NCBI RefSeq assembly: GCF_001625305.1
Contig: NW_017804609.1
Location: 248,015-312,014 of the forward strand
DNA length: 64,000 nucleotides
Source: Branchiostoma belcheri
Lineage: Eukaryota > Chordata > Leptocardii > Amphioxiformes > Branchiostomatidae
Direction of reading: 5' to 3'
In this document: positions 23,881 through 36,249 of the stretch, one piece after another
How the letters are laid out: each line of letters begins with the position of its first letter
Position numbering within the stretch: the stretch's first letter is position 1
Program-made: the position numbers and the translations under genes
Notes under the pieces: model-generated
The model's database searches: none
What the model was told of the DNA's origin: nothing
The model's input: only the letters and a program-made list of their open reading frames with translations

Positions 23881-25060
23881 TGAGCGATTTAGTAAAAAGT
23901 TCCAGTGAGTCCAATTTTCGGTTGGAGATCGAGAACAGTTTATTATTCCACACTATATACACTGCAGTGGTGTTTTTATATTTAGATAGATAGATGATCT
24001 AGCTAGATATCAAATAGGGAACTTGTCTTTGAAATCATATGATGCATATACCACCACGGCTTAAAAATAATATCGACAAACAGACAAAAATTCTGACTCT
24101 GCTTCTTTCCGGTCTGCTGAGCCTGATAGACTCATCTCTGTCTTGCCTTGCAGCATGAAAGATTCTTGGAAAAAAGGATTTATCTTAATATCCTTTTAAG
24201 AAGCTCCACTTCACTTGGTAACGTCTTCATTCACCACACTGTAAACTTTAAGGACGCTCGAGCGGACACCTATGATAAGACACCAGTCTGCTCTTCCTTC
24301 GGTGATGTTCTCTCCCCAACCGTATCCAATCAGATTAGGCCGAGGAAAAGATGTTGTGTTTCCTGTTTCAGTCCTAAAAAAATTAGAGTCGGTAGGTAGG
24401 ATTTTTTTCTTTTTTCCTTTTTAGTGATACCAAGGGGCTCCTTGCTTACACAATACATTTTAACAAAGTAAAGCTTGCATGAGGACACTCAAACAATCGT
24501 ACTACGTATACGTTTCATCACTCAGGTGTCGACAGATCATGGAGCTAGAAAAGGTCGATCAGCTCGAAAACTTTATGTCCCTTGCAGGTGTCCACACATA
24601 CAAAAAAGGCTAGGGTCGGCAGTTTTTTTAGGGTAGGTTGGGAAACAGGAAACACAACATTTTTTCCTAGGCCTTACGACATTTTGTACCGCAGTATTAA
24701 TGAAATCAGGACGTCAACAGAACGTGCCCGGTCGCGCGGAAGACTGAAGATTTTCGCGCCTAAAATCGATGTGATCACGCTGGACAGTTCACACCCGCCG
24801 CTGCGGAACACCCGTCTGCGGGCATTAATGAGGCTTTCAGAAATTTTCCACACAGTAACTATTCATGAAATTACTTTTTGTTAGGTTTAAAGAGAGGAAG
24901 GCCCTGGGAATGACGAAATTTGGTGTGTGTGTGGGGGGGGAGGGGGGGGGTGCCGATACAATGTGGAAGAGGAGCGTAAACTAAAACGGAGGGATGGTTG
25001 GATGGGTGGTTACATGACGGGTGGATCGAAAGACAATTGTGTGCGTGCTGGTCTTTAACC
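23881..25060. other. Non-coding, no gene seen
   Basis: 24310-24400 and 24600-24680 contain inverted segments (AAGATGTTGTGTTTCCTGTTTC against GAAACAGGAAACACAACATT-like), likely arms of a foldback element spanning about 24310-24680. Confidence 0.45.
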
Positions 25061-25074
25061 CTTTCAAACTCACT

Positions 25075-25160
25075 CTCTCTCCCCCCTCCTCTCCCCCCTC
25101 TCTCTCTCTTTCGCTCTCTCCCTCCCCCTCTCTCTCCCTCCCCCCTCTCTCTCTCGCTGC
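25075..25160. repeat. (CT)n-rich polypyrimidine tract
   Basis: CTCTCTCCCCCCTC-type low-complexity sequence. Confidence 0.9.
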
Positions 25161-25449
25161 AATGCAGAATGAAGAAGACAATCATGACTGCATTTTATCG
25201 AAATCCTTAACATACGGTACAGAAAACGCCGGTATAGGGTATGGAAATTTACTCCACAGTCCCGCCCAGACAGACATGACGTAAGGTATGTACGAGTTTT
25301 ACGGCTCTGGTATCGCATGGAAACAGGCAGAACCACAGACGACACGTGCAGGCTGGCGCGTCTCCAAACACTGCATCAACTCTGCTCCAAGGATCCCTGG
25401 AAGACAAAATGCTAAACCAGAAGATTGTACTTCCATGTTTTATTGACAA

Positions 25450-25920
25450 TGATAATAAACTTTATTGCCCTACTCACGCCCAACCTGGGCCAAATGCACT
25501 AAGTTAGATAACTTGGGTACAGGTATAGAAGAAACAAGTGTTACACTTCCGTGCTACGTCTCTATCTACAGGATCTATCTACGGGATATAGTTTTTCATT
25601 TACACCGCAGTGCTTATTATCATTAAGCTATTTTAGGTGCGGAACTTCATTCGCTTGTGCCGCTACTACAAACTTTCTCGGCCAGGACACTTTTCTACTA
25701 CTACAAAAGCAAATCACCCTAAAAGTTTCTTCCTCCATACTCCATCTCTCAGAGGGAAGTTCCACGCTGAAACCTTCTTTCCTAGAACAACACCACTATG
25801 GAACAAGCTTCCTTGTGAATGCTTCCCAAATGTGTAATCAGGTAAACAAACATCTGTCTTTACAGTCCCTTAATGTAATCCGAAACACTGTAAAGTGGTT
25901 CGTACGAGCCTTGTTTTAAG
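25450..25920 (+). mobile_element. Degraded LINE reverse-transcriptase C-terminus
   Basis: Plus-strand frames carry HAETFFPRTTPLWNKLPCE and NPKSFFLHTPSLRGK-like text, split by frameshifts. This is the SFFPRT-WN-LP signature of non-LTR retrotransposon ORF2 ends. It differs from the 1205/20395 family, so it is a second lineage. Confidence 0.65.
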
Positions 25921-26089
25921 ATGAAAGATGAAGTAAATAAAAGAAAGTAACTCGTAAGTTCTATGCCTTCACTAACTTATCATTTGTTGAAATAATTATT
26001 TTAGTTATAATAATTTTTCCGACTTCGGACCTTAATTCTTAATTCTCAATTTTAAAGTCTGTACTTATGTGTATATCTATGTAATAACT

Positions 26090-28010
26090 AGTATTTTTGT
26101 TTAACGAGACCCGTTAAGAACTAAAGAGTATCTTAATAAACATTAACTTGAGCAATTGACGTTACAGGTTATTTGAAGAAAAAAAAACAGGACTTGCTGG
26201 CATGAAGCTCGAAGAAAACACGACAGAGCTACAACCTAAGCTTTTCTGGTCCATTAAAACCTCATGACGGAACGTAACGATTTTTCCTCCACATCATCAA
26301 CAACAAAGGACGTCCACGCGGGCGTTGTATGAGCTTTATGTATTTGTATTTTAACAAGACTCAAAAAGGGGATAAAAAATCTAAATAAAGATAAACTTAA
26401 GCTATTGACGTTACAGTCTTTTTGAGGAAAAAAAGACTTGCTTTAAGAAAAACACCACAGAAAAAAACACTACAGAAAAAAATAGCCTGTGATTAAATCG
26501 CTTTACGGTTGCCGGCCGCCCAACATCCAGCCGCCCCCAGAGTTTGCGATACACAGACTAAGAAAAAAACACCACAGAAAAAACACACGACAGAGCTACA
26601 ACCTAAGCTATTCTACTCCATTAAAACCTCATGACGGAACGTAACGATTTTTCCTACGCCTCGTCAACAAGAAAGGACGACCACGCGGGCGTTGTACGTG
26701 TTTTATGTATTTGTATTTTTAACAAGCCTCAAAAAGGGGCTAAAGATACCTAAAAAAATGTTAACTTAAACTATTGACCTTACAGTCTATGTGAGGCGAA
26801 AATACTTGCTTGAAGAAAAACACCACAGAAAAAAAACACCACAGAAAAAAAAACACCACAGAAAAAACACCACAGAAAAAACACCACAGAAAAAACACCA
26901 CAGAAAAAAAACACCAATAAAAACACAGAGCTACAGCAAAAGCTTTTCTACTCCATTAAAACCTCATGACGAAAAGTAACGATTTTTCCTCCACATCATC
27001 AACAACAAAGGACGTCCACGCGGGCGTTGTATGAGCTTTATGTATTTGTATTTTCAACCACCTCGAGAAGGGGCTAAAATATCTTAATAAACATAAACTT
27101 AAGCTATTGACGTTAGTCTATTTGATGAAAAAAAAGAATTTCTTGAAGAAAAACACCACAGAAAAAAAACACGACAGAGCTACAACCTAAGCTTTTCTGG
27201 TCCATTAAAACCTCATGACGAAACGTAACGATTTTTCCTCCACATCATCAACAACAAAGGACGTCCACGCGGGCGTTGTATGAGCTTTATGTATTTGTAT
27301 TTTAACAAGACTCAAAAAGGGGATAAAAAATCTAAATAAAGATAAACTTAAGCTTTTCACGTTACAGTCTTTTTGAGGAAAAAAAGACTTGCTTTAAGAA
27401 AAACACCACAGGAATAAAAACACCACAGAACAAAAAACACTACAGAAAAAAATAGCCTGATTAAATCGCTTTACGGTTGCCGGCCGCCCAACATCCAGCC
27501 GCCCCTCAGAGTCTGCGATACACAGACTAAGAAAAAAACACCACAGAAAAAAAACACGACAGAGCTACAACCTAAGCCTTTCTACTCCATTAAAATCTCA
27601 TGACGAAACGTAACGATTTTTCCTACGCCTCGTCAACAAGAAAGGACGACCACGCGGGCGCTGCATGTGCTTTATATATTTGTATTTTTAACAAGCCTCA
27701 AAAAGGGGCTAAAGATACCTAAAAAAATGTAAACTTAAACTATTGACCTTACAGTCTATGTGAGGCAAAAAGACTTGCTTGAAGAAAAACACCACAGAAA
27801 AAAAACACCACAGAAAAAACACAGAAAAAAACACCACAGAAAAAAAAACACAGAAAAAAACACCACAGAAAAAACACCACAGAAAAAAAACACCAATAAA
27901 AAAACAGAGCTACAGCAAAAGCTTTTCTACTCCATTAAAACCTCATGACGAAAAGTAACGATTTTTCCTCCACATCATCAACAACAAAAGACGTCCACAC
28001 GGCGCTGCTG
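26090..28010. repeat. Satellite-like array with a ~960-base higher-order repeat
   Basis: The monomer carries TTTTTCCTCCACATCATC or TTTTTCCTACGCCTCGTC, an A-rich (CACCACAGAAAAAA)n run and a GAGCTACAACCTAAGC anchor. Anchors at about 26227, 26595, 26930, 27177, 27565 and 27908 show a three-monomer pattern (plain, GCCGGCCGCCC-bearing, long CACCACAG) repeated twice, offset by about 950-975. The Lys/His/Thr-rich open frames are translations of the A-rich run. Confidence 0.9.
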
Positions 28011-29375
28011 TAATCAGGTCTCCCGCTAACGATCGGAGTTTCTCTCACGCATGGGAGGTTATCTATTCACTTTATCAGCGGACCGGAGTGAATCATCGCA
28101 TGTGATTTGGGATGATTTGATAAAATCAATTTCTTGGCTTTTTTTATCTTCCTCGTGTTAAGGTTGAGTGAATAACAATGTAGTCATCAGCCCAATGCGT
28201 GAAAAAAATCGTTACTTGTATCGGGATGTTTGACATTTGGTTAATATGATTGGGTCATCAACAGGATCGTTACCGTTACCCTGAAAATAGAGAGGTTGCA
28301 GTTTTACAGTCTACGTTTTAGGACTCTCTTGGCTGTTTTGGTATTGGTCAAACCTCATTCCATAACAAATTGTTTAATATTTTACGAAGGTAATTTGGTC
28401 TTGTTTCATAGGCATACATTCTGCAAAAATGCGATGTCTCTGACGAAAAACGTATGTTTGTTTCGTAGGCTGGTTATTATAAATGGAACTGTCAAGGTTT
28501 TTTTTTCATATATTTTTATTGCATTTATTTTCTCCTTTTGCACCAGCTTTGAACGATTTACAGTATGGTCAAAAACTTTTTTTGGAAACGGACAAAAATT
28601 TATGCACGCACGGATGTCTTCCATATAATCAAATCAACATGGCCTTTTAGAGTGCCAAGTACAAGGTCAGTAAGAGTCACGTACGGGAGAGAGAACTAAT
28701 AAAGAACTTACAAGAAGCGGAAAACGTTAGAAGTGTATTAAAGACGCGAGTGGCTTATCCTCCAATGTTTGTGTGTGGTGAGTTGTTCACTTCAGCAAAT
28801 TACATACTGTGATGAAAGCAAAGAAAAAATCCATTAAAGAATTAATCAAGGCTGCGTGGCTTCGCTTTCATGAGATGATTTGACGAGTACGGTTTCTAAT
28901 GGAGGGAGATTGTCAAACCGCGTGTGCAAAGGATCTAATCTTGGCCGTAACCCTTCAGAAAAAGACGCCCCTTAAAAAAACGAGAACTTGCCAAACTTAA
29001 AAAGGAGGCAGGCAATAATGCGATCTGTTGTAATCTAACGAATACTGCCCGCTCCGAATCGACCTGGTACTAATCTAGAAGCTCTCCGGAACCTTTATGC
29101 CTTCGCAAAGCTAAGAAGGGCGCCACAGATGCCCTTGCGATATTAAACCGACAGAAACATGTATTTCATTTGTCGCCCTGGGCGTTCGGCAGGCAGTGAA
29201 TGCTTGTATGGACGATAGCAAGGAGTAATACAGTACACAAGTGAGCTATTACACTTTAGCCGTACGCAAAACCGGATCAAACGTTTAAAAAGTAGCCGTC
29301 AGTTTCCACCAGTGCGGCCGTCCATCACGGCGTTCCCTCAGCCCGGTTTTTACCTGCCGGCAGCGGGCGTGATAA
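28011..29375. other. Non-coding, no gene seen
   Basis: 28560-28650 carries a degraded family C terminus (CGGATGTCTTCCATATAATC). Nothing else supported. Confidence 0.45.
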
Positions 29376-29810
29376 CAGGCTTCTCCACGGTCCTGTGCGC
29401 TACACGAGCCGGCTTTACACTAACTCTTCCCTTCTCTAGCCTCTACCAGGCTTCTCCACGGTCCTGTGCGCTACACGAGCCGGCTTTACACTAACTCTTC
29501 CCTTCCAGTAGCCTCTACCAGGCTTCTCCACGGTCCTGTGCGCTACACGAGCCGGCTTTACACTAACTCTTCCCTTCCAGTAACCTCTAACCAGGCTTCG
29601 GGAGGCGGCTAGCTGGCAGCCGGCGTGACAACAGGCTTCTCCACGGTCCTGTGCGCTACAGAAGCTGGCTTTACACTAACTCTTCCCTTCCAGTAACCCA
29701 GCCGAACGGATAGTGTTAGCCTCTACCAGGCTTCAGGGGGCGGCTAGCTGACAGCGGGCGTGATGACAGGCTTCTCCACGGTCCTGTGCGCTACAGGAGC
29801 CGGCTTTACT
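29376..29810. repeat. 71-base minisatellite, five copies
   Basis: CTTCTCCACGGTCCTGTGCG to CTCTTCCCTTC recurs at about 29380, 29451, 29523, 29636 and 29770. The first three are spaced 71-72 bases; later ones are interrupted by family D arms. Confidence 0.85.
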
Positions 29811-30699
29811 ACAACGCTTTCTACTCTCCAAGCAGAGGTTTTGGGGGAATCATCGTTACCTTTTTATATATGGCCGTTTTTTTTGTCGTTACCCCCTATC
29901 TGCTTGGTGATTACGGCTTTACACTAATGCTTCCCTTCCAGTAACCCAGTATTCACGCGCGCACGGTTGGCTATTACTTAGTGTTAGCCTCTACCAGGCT
30001 TCGGGAGGCGACTGGAAAGAGTAGAAATGAACGGATACCTATTACTAAGTATTAGCCTCTACCAGGCTTCGGGAGGCGGCTGAAAGTGTTCTGGGCACTA
30101 GATAAAACAAATGACATCAACATTGACTCTAAAAAACTGCCCTGAAATCGCTTTTCAGTAACTTAAATGTTTCTCACACAATTTCTCACACAACACACAT
30201 TGGCAGGGAAGGGGACCAATGAGCATTCCCTGTTTGTCACAACAATATTTTCTGATGACTATGTACAATAAACTATATTGTGGCCTTACGCTGATCCCCC
30301 CCCCCCCCCAACACCCCCGAACGTAGGCGTGCGCTGAGGGCGGCTGATGGTGTCCGGATGTGGCAAACCCAGATAACGTCTGACGTGGTTGCCTAGCAAC
30401 GCAGATACCAGCCTGGCTGTACCTCTGTTGTGTCTACCCGTGATACGTGCGGGGACAGTTCGTTTTCTGTGAGGGACGAACCACGGAATTCAATGAAATT
30501 CAAACACGAAAAAAAGTTTTAAAAAAGGCTAATCATCTCAGTACTATTATTCATATTTTGTTAGTTTTTGTTAACTTTTGATCAAAAATTGTCCCAATTT
30601 ACTTAGTGTTGGACATAAAGTTTAGCCTTTTTGTCATAATTTATCACACCTACTAAGACGAACTTTCATGCAATTTTTTTTAATGTTTTGTAGATCTGT

Positions 30700-31035
30700 C
30701 GCTCCTGTAAACAGCCCAGTTATAAAAAGTGATTTAAGCATAACTCCTGTACTATAAATATGGGCGTCCAAGGAAGAGAGTTTGTAGAGAGTTGTTCACT
30801 CTCTCTCTCTCTCTCTCTCTCCTTCTCTCTCTCTCTCCTGTCCCGTGTGTGAAATAATTACCCCCATCCTTCATATAAAACACAGAGGAAGTACCCCAGC
30901 TCAGCTGATCAACCATTCAATTCTCCTCACTAGCTCACAAAACGCCGTAAAATAATCACCCCATCCTTCAGATTCACCGCACAAAAAGCGTGCGACTCCA
31001 GAGGACTAGGCCCAGCCGCGGTGATCAATCATTCG
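30700..31035. repeat. (CT)n tract and a ~110-base tandem duplication
   Basis: The CT run is at 30797-30836. Two related units follow (CCCATCCTTCA, then GATCAAYCATTC, then ATTCTCCT) at about 30860-30930 and 30955-31045. Confidence 0.7.
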
Positions 31036-31249
31036 ATTCTCCTTAGGGTGGACAGCTAATGAGCTCCCGTGTTACACAGCCCGTAGGTCTCCACGGCTTG
31101 CGGTATTGAGCTGACCCTGGTGGTAGGTTGATGGATATAGATGGACGATAGAACAGCTAGTTATCTCACAGCAACAGTCCTGGCTTTTAGTACGGTCTCG
31201 GGCAAAGTTCACAGTTGAAACTTGTGATCGAAATCTGATTTCTTTATCT

Positions 31250-31570
31250 ATTGTATTCAGTTTCCGGTGGTCCGTATAGATAAAAGGTGTTCAGTGTTTA
31301 CAACTGGCAAAAAATATTAGGACTGAAGTTGAAATCAAAGATGAAGAATTGTGATCACAGTCTGATCCTTTATCTAATCTATTCAGCTTTGGGTATTTCG
31401 TTTAGATAAAAGGTGTACAGTGTTTACAACTGGCAAAAATATGAGGACAGAAGCTGAAATCAAAGATGAAGAATTGTGATCATAATCTGATCCTTTATCT
31501 ATTCTATTCAGCTTCGGGTATTCCGTTTAGATAAAAGTTGCGCAACGGTTATAACTGACAAAAATATACG
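31250..31570. repeat. Three tandem copies of a ~125-base unit
   Basis: AGATAAAAGGTG with TACAACTGGCAAAAA recurs at about 31278, 31402 and 31529, with GAAATCAAAGATGAAGAATT between. Confidence 0.85.
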
Positions 31571-32106
31571 AAGACAAATTTTCAATGCGGCAAACTGTAC
31601 TCCTTTAGCGGACCAACTCTCCCGGCATGTTATCTGTCTATTTGGTCTAATTCTACTCTTTCCAAGAACCCTTGAACCCTGTTGTTGGTTACGCAAGAGC
31701 CACTTTGCGGTAAAATCACTTCATCAATGTTTAGAGAATAGTTACAATGTCCCTCCTTACGCAACTCCTGAGTAGGGGCATGCCTCGGTGTGCGATGGTC
31801 CAAATACTTATCTGATTATTCACTACGTACTCCAGGAAGAGTAGTGTGAAATTCACACTAATGGAGATCCTAAAAAACAAACAAACTACATAAAACAAAC
31901 AAACTGCTCGAATACACGTCTCCCCTAGCCCTCATTACTTCTACTGTGGACCAGTCACCACCCCACTATCACATGATTTACGTCAGAGGCTGTCAGACAA
32001 CCGGGTGGCCGCCTGATGGAGTCACTAACAGTGATGTGATAGCGGGGGTGTTTCCAATGTTGGCAGTAGTTCTGAGAAGAGGACAACCCGGCGTTTGTAT
32101 ACTCTG

Positions 32107-32288
32107 GTGTAGGCTTTACCAGGCTTCGGGTGGCAGCTGGAAAGAGTAGAAATCGGCCAAATAGAGAGATAAGACCAGGTGCGGCAAAATGTTCTCTCTT
32201 GCATACCAGCTCCCTCGGCATGTTATCTCTCTATTTGGCCGATTTCTACTCTTTCCAGCCGCCTCTCGAAGCCTGGTAGAGGCTCTGG
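32107..32288. mobile_element. Foldback MITE family D, second full copy
   Basis: Same arms as 19313-19505 (GGAAAGAGTAGAAATCGGCC mirrored by GGCCGATTTCTACTCTTTCC). The loop is unrelated except for AAAATGTTCTCTC. Confidence 0.85.
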
Positions 32289-32389
32289 TGCGCAGGGAGC
32301 AGGTGCGTAGGGGTACGTTCATCGAAACCTAGCGTCAAAGTAGTGAACTGCAGGATTTTAGTGAGCTACAGGTTATGAACGACTGAAAA

Positions 32390-32580
32390 TTCGTGTTTTG
32401 GAATGGATCGCGTTTTAGAAAACAACATGCATTCAACTTTGTGTTATTCCAAAACATGTTTTGGAATTCGTGAATCTCGTGTTATTCCAAAACATCTTTT
32501 GGAATATAGACACGTTTTGGAATACAGATGCATTCTACTTCGTGTTATTCCAAATCATATGTTTTGGAATGCATATGGAA
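32390..32580. repeat. Inverted TTCCAAAACAT repeats with a 22-base perfect palindrome
   Basis: 32446-32467 is a perfect 22-base palindrome (arm ATTCCAAAACA). Similar imperfect palindromes at about 32485-32506 and 32547-32571 are joined by a GTGTTATTCC unit. Confidence 0.8.
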
Positions 32581-33029
32581 CACGACAAAAATCCACCAGG
32601 CGCCAGACTTCTGATCCCACTCTTTTGCGCACGTGATGCCCACGTGACGCCCACGTGATCTGCTGACCAAACTGACCTGAATCTCGTCTGCCAGGTTGTC
32701 AATCATGTTCTCCGTCCGCGTTCGTTACTTCGCTGGTTCCGGATTGCCTCCGGAAACAACCCGCCTCCCGACGCCAGGCTGCTTTGATGATGGGGTAGTT
32801 TATAACCTGTCATGGACCAATAAAAGCCGTATTAACAGTGCCCTTAAGGCTGATGGCAGACGGTATAAAACGGTAAAAGTAGTAAACAACAACAAAAAAG
32901 GGAAAATTATGGCAAAAAAAAAAGAAATATCAAACAGCCTGACTATACACAGTCCCAGCATTGTAAATATTGCGCCATGTAAAAAAAAGTATCACCCGGT
33001 TAAATTTGTTTTGTATATGGCTACGCCAA

Positions 33030-33140
33030 AAACAGTTACTCAAGCAACTGGATATGATTTTGGAAACGGTCAGACGTTTCAGGCAGCATCCACTAGCTTT
33101 CTTCAGTCACACTAGGTGCGGTAGCTATCACAGTGGCTGA
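33030..33140. mobile_element. MITE family A arm
   Basis: CAGTTACTCAAGCAACTGGA and the CCACTAGCTTTCTTCAGTCA stem are present. The opposite arm is mostly lost. A GCCGTATTAACAGTGCCCTTAA segment occurs on both sides (32826 and 33187). Confidence 0.6.
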
Positions 33141-33779
33141 CGAAACGGTAAATTGGACTATACATGTATAAAGGCAATAAAATAAAAGCCGTATTAACAG
33201 TGCCCTTAAGGCTGATGGCAGGCGTAAAACGGTAAAAGTAGTGAACAAAAACAAAAAAGGGAGAATGATAGTAGGAAGAGCAAAAATCCAACCGACTGAC
33301 TACACAGTCCCAATATTTCAAATATTTCGTCAGATAAAAAAAAGTAGTATCGCCGGGTGAAAGATTTGTATATGGCTATTACCTTCATATACCTTTATAT
33401 TACTTTCTTCCACATGCGAAATGAAAAAAAATCATGATGAACTAATTGCAGATCAAAATTGAGTATTAAATTTGTTACAGACTTAAACTACGAGTGTTTG
33501 AACAGATGGCGGATTGTCTTTTTAAAGATGGACGGACTGGATAGTGCAAAATGAGTTTTATGCTGCAAATAGTGTCAGAATTTTCCATCAAACTGTCGTT
33601 TGCTTTCAGCAGGTTTGAAAAATGGCCGCGCGAACAACAATAACGACACGGCTTGTAACAGTTACAGACGGCCATAACCGGCACGATGTTTCCGGTGACT
33701 AACACGCGCACGCAGTTCCGATGGTTTCGCAGCTCTACACACGGCGGCGTCCAGAAAGGTAACAGCGCCTTTAAGCCCC

Positions 33780-34055
33780 CATTTCACTTAGACGGCGCTC
33801 TCACGGCGCTCTCTCTGCGACCAGAGCGCGGAAGAGCGCCAAGATCGCCATGCGAGCGCACAGGGAGCGCCATGAGCGCCGTCACCTCGGCGACTGTTCT
33901 GAGCCTGCTCATACCGTCGCCGTGAGAGCGCCGTGAACGTGGAAAGCGCCGAGGGCGGCGATCCAACACTGAGCGCCGTGAGAGCGCACAGAGAGCTCCT
34001 GCCAATGTCAGGTCGCAGAGAGAGCGCAGTGAGAGCGCCGTCAAGTGGAATGAGG
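33780..34055. repeat. GAGAGCGCCGTGA-rich degenerate repeat
   Basis: Short GAGCGCC/GGCGCTC motifs recur many times, giving Arg/Ser-rich open frames on both strands. No coding evidence. Confidence 0.6.
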
Positions 34056-34209
34056 GTATTATGGATATTGATGGGCTGTTACAGCCATCCGTTCCGGCTG
34101 AAGACATCCGTCTTTCCCGCTGATGAGGTGCCGTTTCCGTGTGTTAAAACATCCTCATGGGGAGAGAAATGTTTCGACACCCTGCGGGTATCAGTAGGCT
34201 CGTGGGTGG

Positions 34210-34410
34210 GTGGTAGCCTCCGTAGCAGGCTTAGAACTGGGGGTTTGGTGGTCTTCGGCTGTTTTCTTATTAGCCCAGTTCAAAAAACGGGGGTAATTCA
34301 ACCAGGCCAGCTATGTTGTCTATATGCAGTCAGAAAATAGCTCATTAAAGCTCCCAAAGACCCTGAAGACCCCCAAAACCCCCAGTTTTTGGCATGCTGT
34401 GGAGGCTAAG
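34210..34410 (+). mobile_element. MITE family B
   Basis: TAGCCTCCGTAGCAGGC at the left and GGCATGCTGTGGAGGCTA at the right are imperfect terminal inverted repeats. The interior matches 16885-17130 in reverse. Confidence 0.7.
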
Positions 34411-34454
34411 TGGGTGGGTGCCGATCCAAGCTGACCGAAAACATACTCTCATGT

Positions 34455-34870
34455 CAGTCAGGCCACACTGACCTAATTTTATAGATGGCATCTTCTGAAA
34501 CCCCAAAAGCTAAGGCGAGCGGGTAAAAAGTCTAGCCAAAACAAATACAGATAAAGCACAGGAATACAAAGCTGGCATTGTGAATTTGCGGTTGTACATG
34601 ACTACGTTTACAACAAGCCGGCACATGCTGGCCTTTTGTGGCATTTATGAGTCGGCAACCGTACTAAGTTCTATAGTTATGAGGAGCCTCGGTAGCCTGG
34701 GTGCCGTCCTCCGTAGTTACTGCCGGCTCTCTAGCTGTTGTCTGCTGCTCTCTGTAGCCATAATGCACTACGGAGGCTGGCACCCAGGCTTCAGAATTTT
34801 TCTTTAGAACAGGCGAAAATCAATGTTTGCGCGGATGTCGTCCATAAAATTAAATTACTGTGACCTCAGA
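34455..34870. mobile_element. MITE family C with an internal CACCCAGGCT hairpin
   Basis: The termini GGCCACACTGACCTAATTTTA and TAAAATTAAATTACTGTGACC are diverged inverted repeats. Inside, AGCCTGGGTGCCGTCCTCCG and its mirror CTACGGAGGCTGGCACCCAG (34693-34792) form a second stem. Confidence 0.7.
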
Positions 34871-35229
34871 TAGTTTTTCCGTTGACTCAGCGGTAAATCT
34901 GGGTAGGGAGACAGAGAGAAGACGGAGGGGGTCAGGTTAGCGCCGGGAGGGTGTGTGGGTGATTACACCGCGTCTGGTGGCTAAATCCCCACGCGTATTA
35001 CCGCGCTGGGAGCGGTGTGCGATTGATGGTCGTGTCATGCAGACTTTTTCTTGTCACGTTGATCCAGTTACCCTGTGCTAGGTGACAGCGAATTCACACA
35101 GTTGTGGTTCTAGAGATATTGCTTGTCGGGACAATAGTTTCCGAATCAGTCTGGCGGACGACTGTGGTGAAAATTAACGTCGCTTTCACTAGTTTAGCAC
35201 CTTCAACAACTCTTAACTTAGATGGAAAG

Positions 35230-36080
35230 CGATGAAACAGCTACAGCAGGAATTTCAGCACCAAGGACAGGTCCGGATACTACCTGAGCGGTCCCGTCGG
35301 CAACCTTTCCGGAGAAAAACCGGATTTACCAAGTTAGAACAACAAAAGTGTACCAAACTCAAGATAATAAGTCCGCATAATGTAAAAGAAATGCAACATA
35401 ATGCTATTTTTGACACCAAGATCCCCAGCCGTAAAAGTGATGATACAACTATAACAGGAATTTCAGCACTGTGTAACTGTGGGTCGATGGCAGTTTTGAA
35501 AACCTATCCAGTTGCTTGAGTAACTCATCGATCCGTCAAATTCCGGACAACACCTGAGCGGCCCCGTTAGCGAGCTTTCCGGAGAAAAAACGGATTTATC
35601 ACGCCAGAAGAACAAAGCGCTCTCGCGACCGAAGCCCATCCGACAGGACCCTATGAGTATGAGAGATGTGGTATCGTCCAGGGATCGCATAACGGCTGAC
35701 TGATGATAAAGGCGGGAAAAGGGCTCAGAAATGCAGAGTAACTGGACAGGTTTTGAAAACTGTCAGACGTTTTAACTAGCATCCACTACTTCTTGTCAGT
35801 AACTGTTAGTGGATGCTACTAGAAACGCCTGACAGTTCTCAAAACCCATCCGTCAAATTCCGGACAACACCTCAGCATTTCCGTTGGCAACCTTTCCGAA
35901 AAAAAAACGGATTTATCACGTCAGAAGAACAAAGCGATCTCCCGCGACCGAAGCCCAGCCGGCAGGACCCTGCGGGAGACACGGCAGGACGGGAGGCGAG
36001 TTGGTATCGTCCAGGGATCGCATCCCTGCTGATGGATGATATAGGCGGGAAAAGGGCTCAGATCTGCAGACGAGAAGACG
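35230..36080. repeat. ~300-base direct repeats interrupted by MITE arms
   Basis: The block CCTTTCCGGAGAAAAAMCGGAT followed by a GTATCGTCCAGGGATCGCAT block recurs at 35300, 35570-35700 and 35885-36060. Family A MITE arms lie between copies. Confidence 0.7.
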
Positions 36081-36249
36081 CGCCCTGGGGCCAATTTAGC
36101 GGCTCCGTGTCGGTAAGGACCGCAGGCACACGCGATGATGTATATTTATCTGCTCACGAACCGCAGGCACACGCTATGATGAACATTTATTTGCTAGCGA
36201 ACGACGACATTAGTGGAGAGACAGTCGGGCGAGGTGTTACTGCACGGAG

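Noticed and set aside
26791-27948. Lys/His/Thr-rich frames of about 60 codons
   Set aside because: They come from the (CACCACAGAAAAAA)n run inside the satellite array.
33686-34340. Overlapping Arg/Ser-rich frames on both strands
   Set aside because: Produced by degenerate GAGAGCGCC repeats; no conserved protein text.
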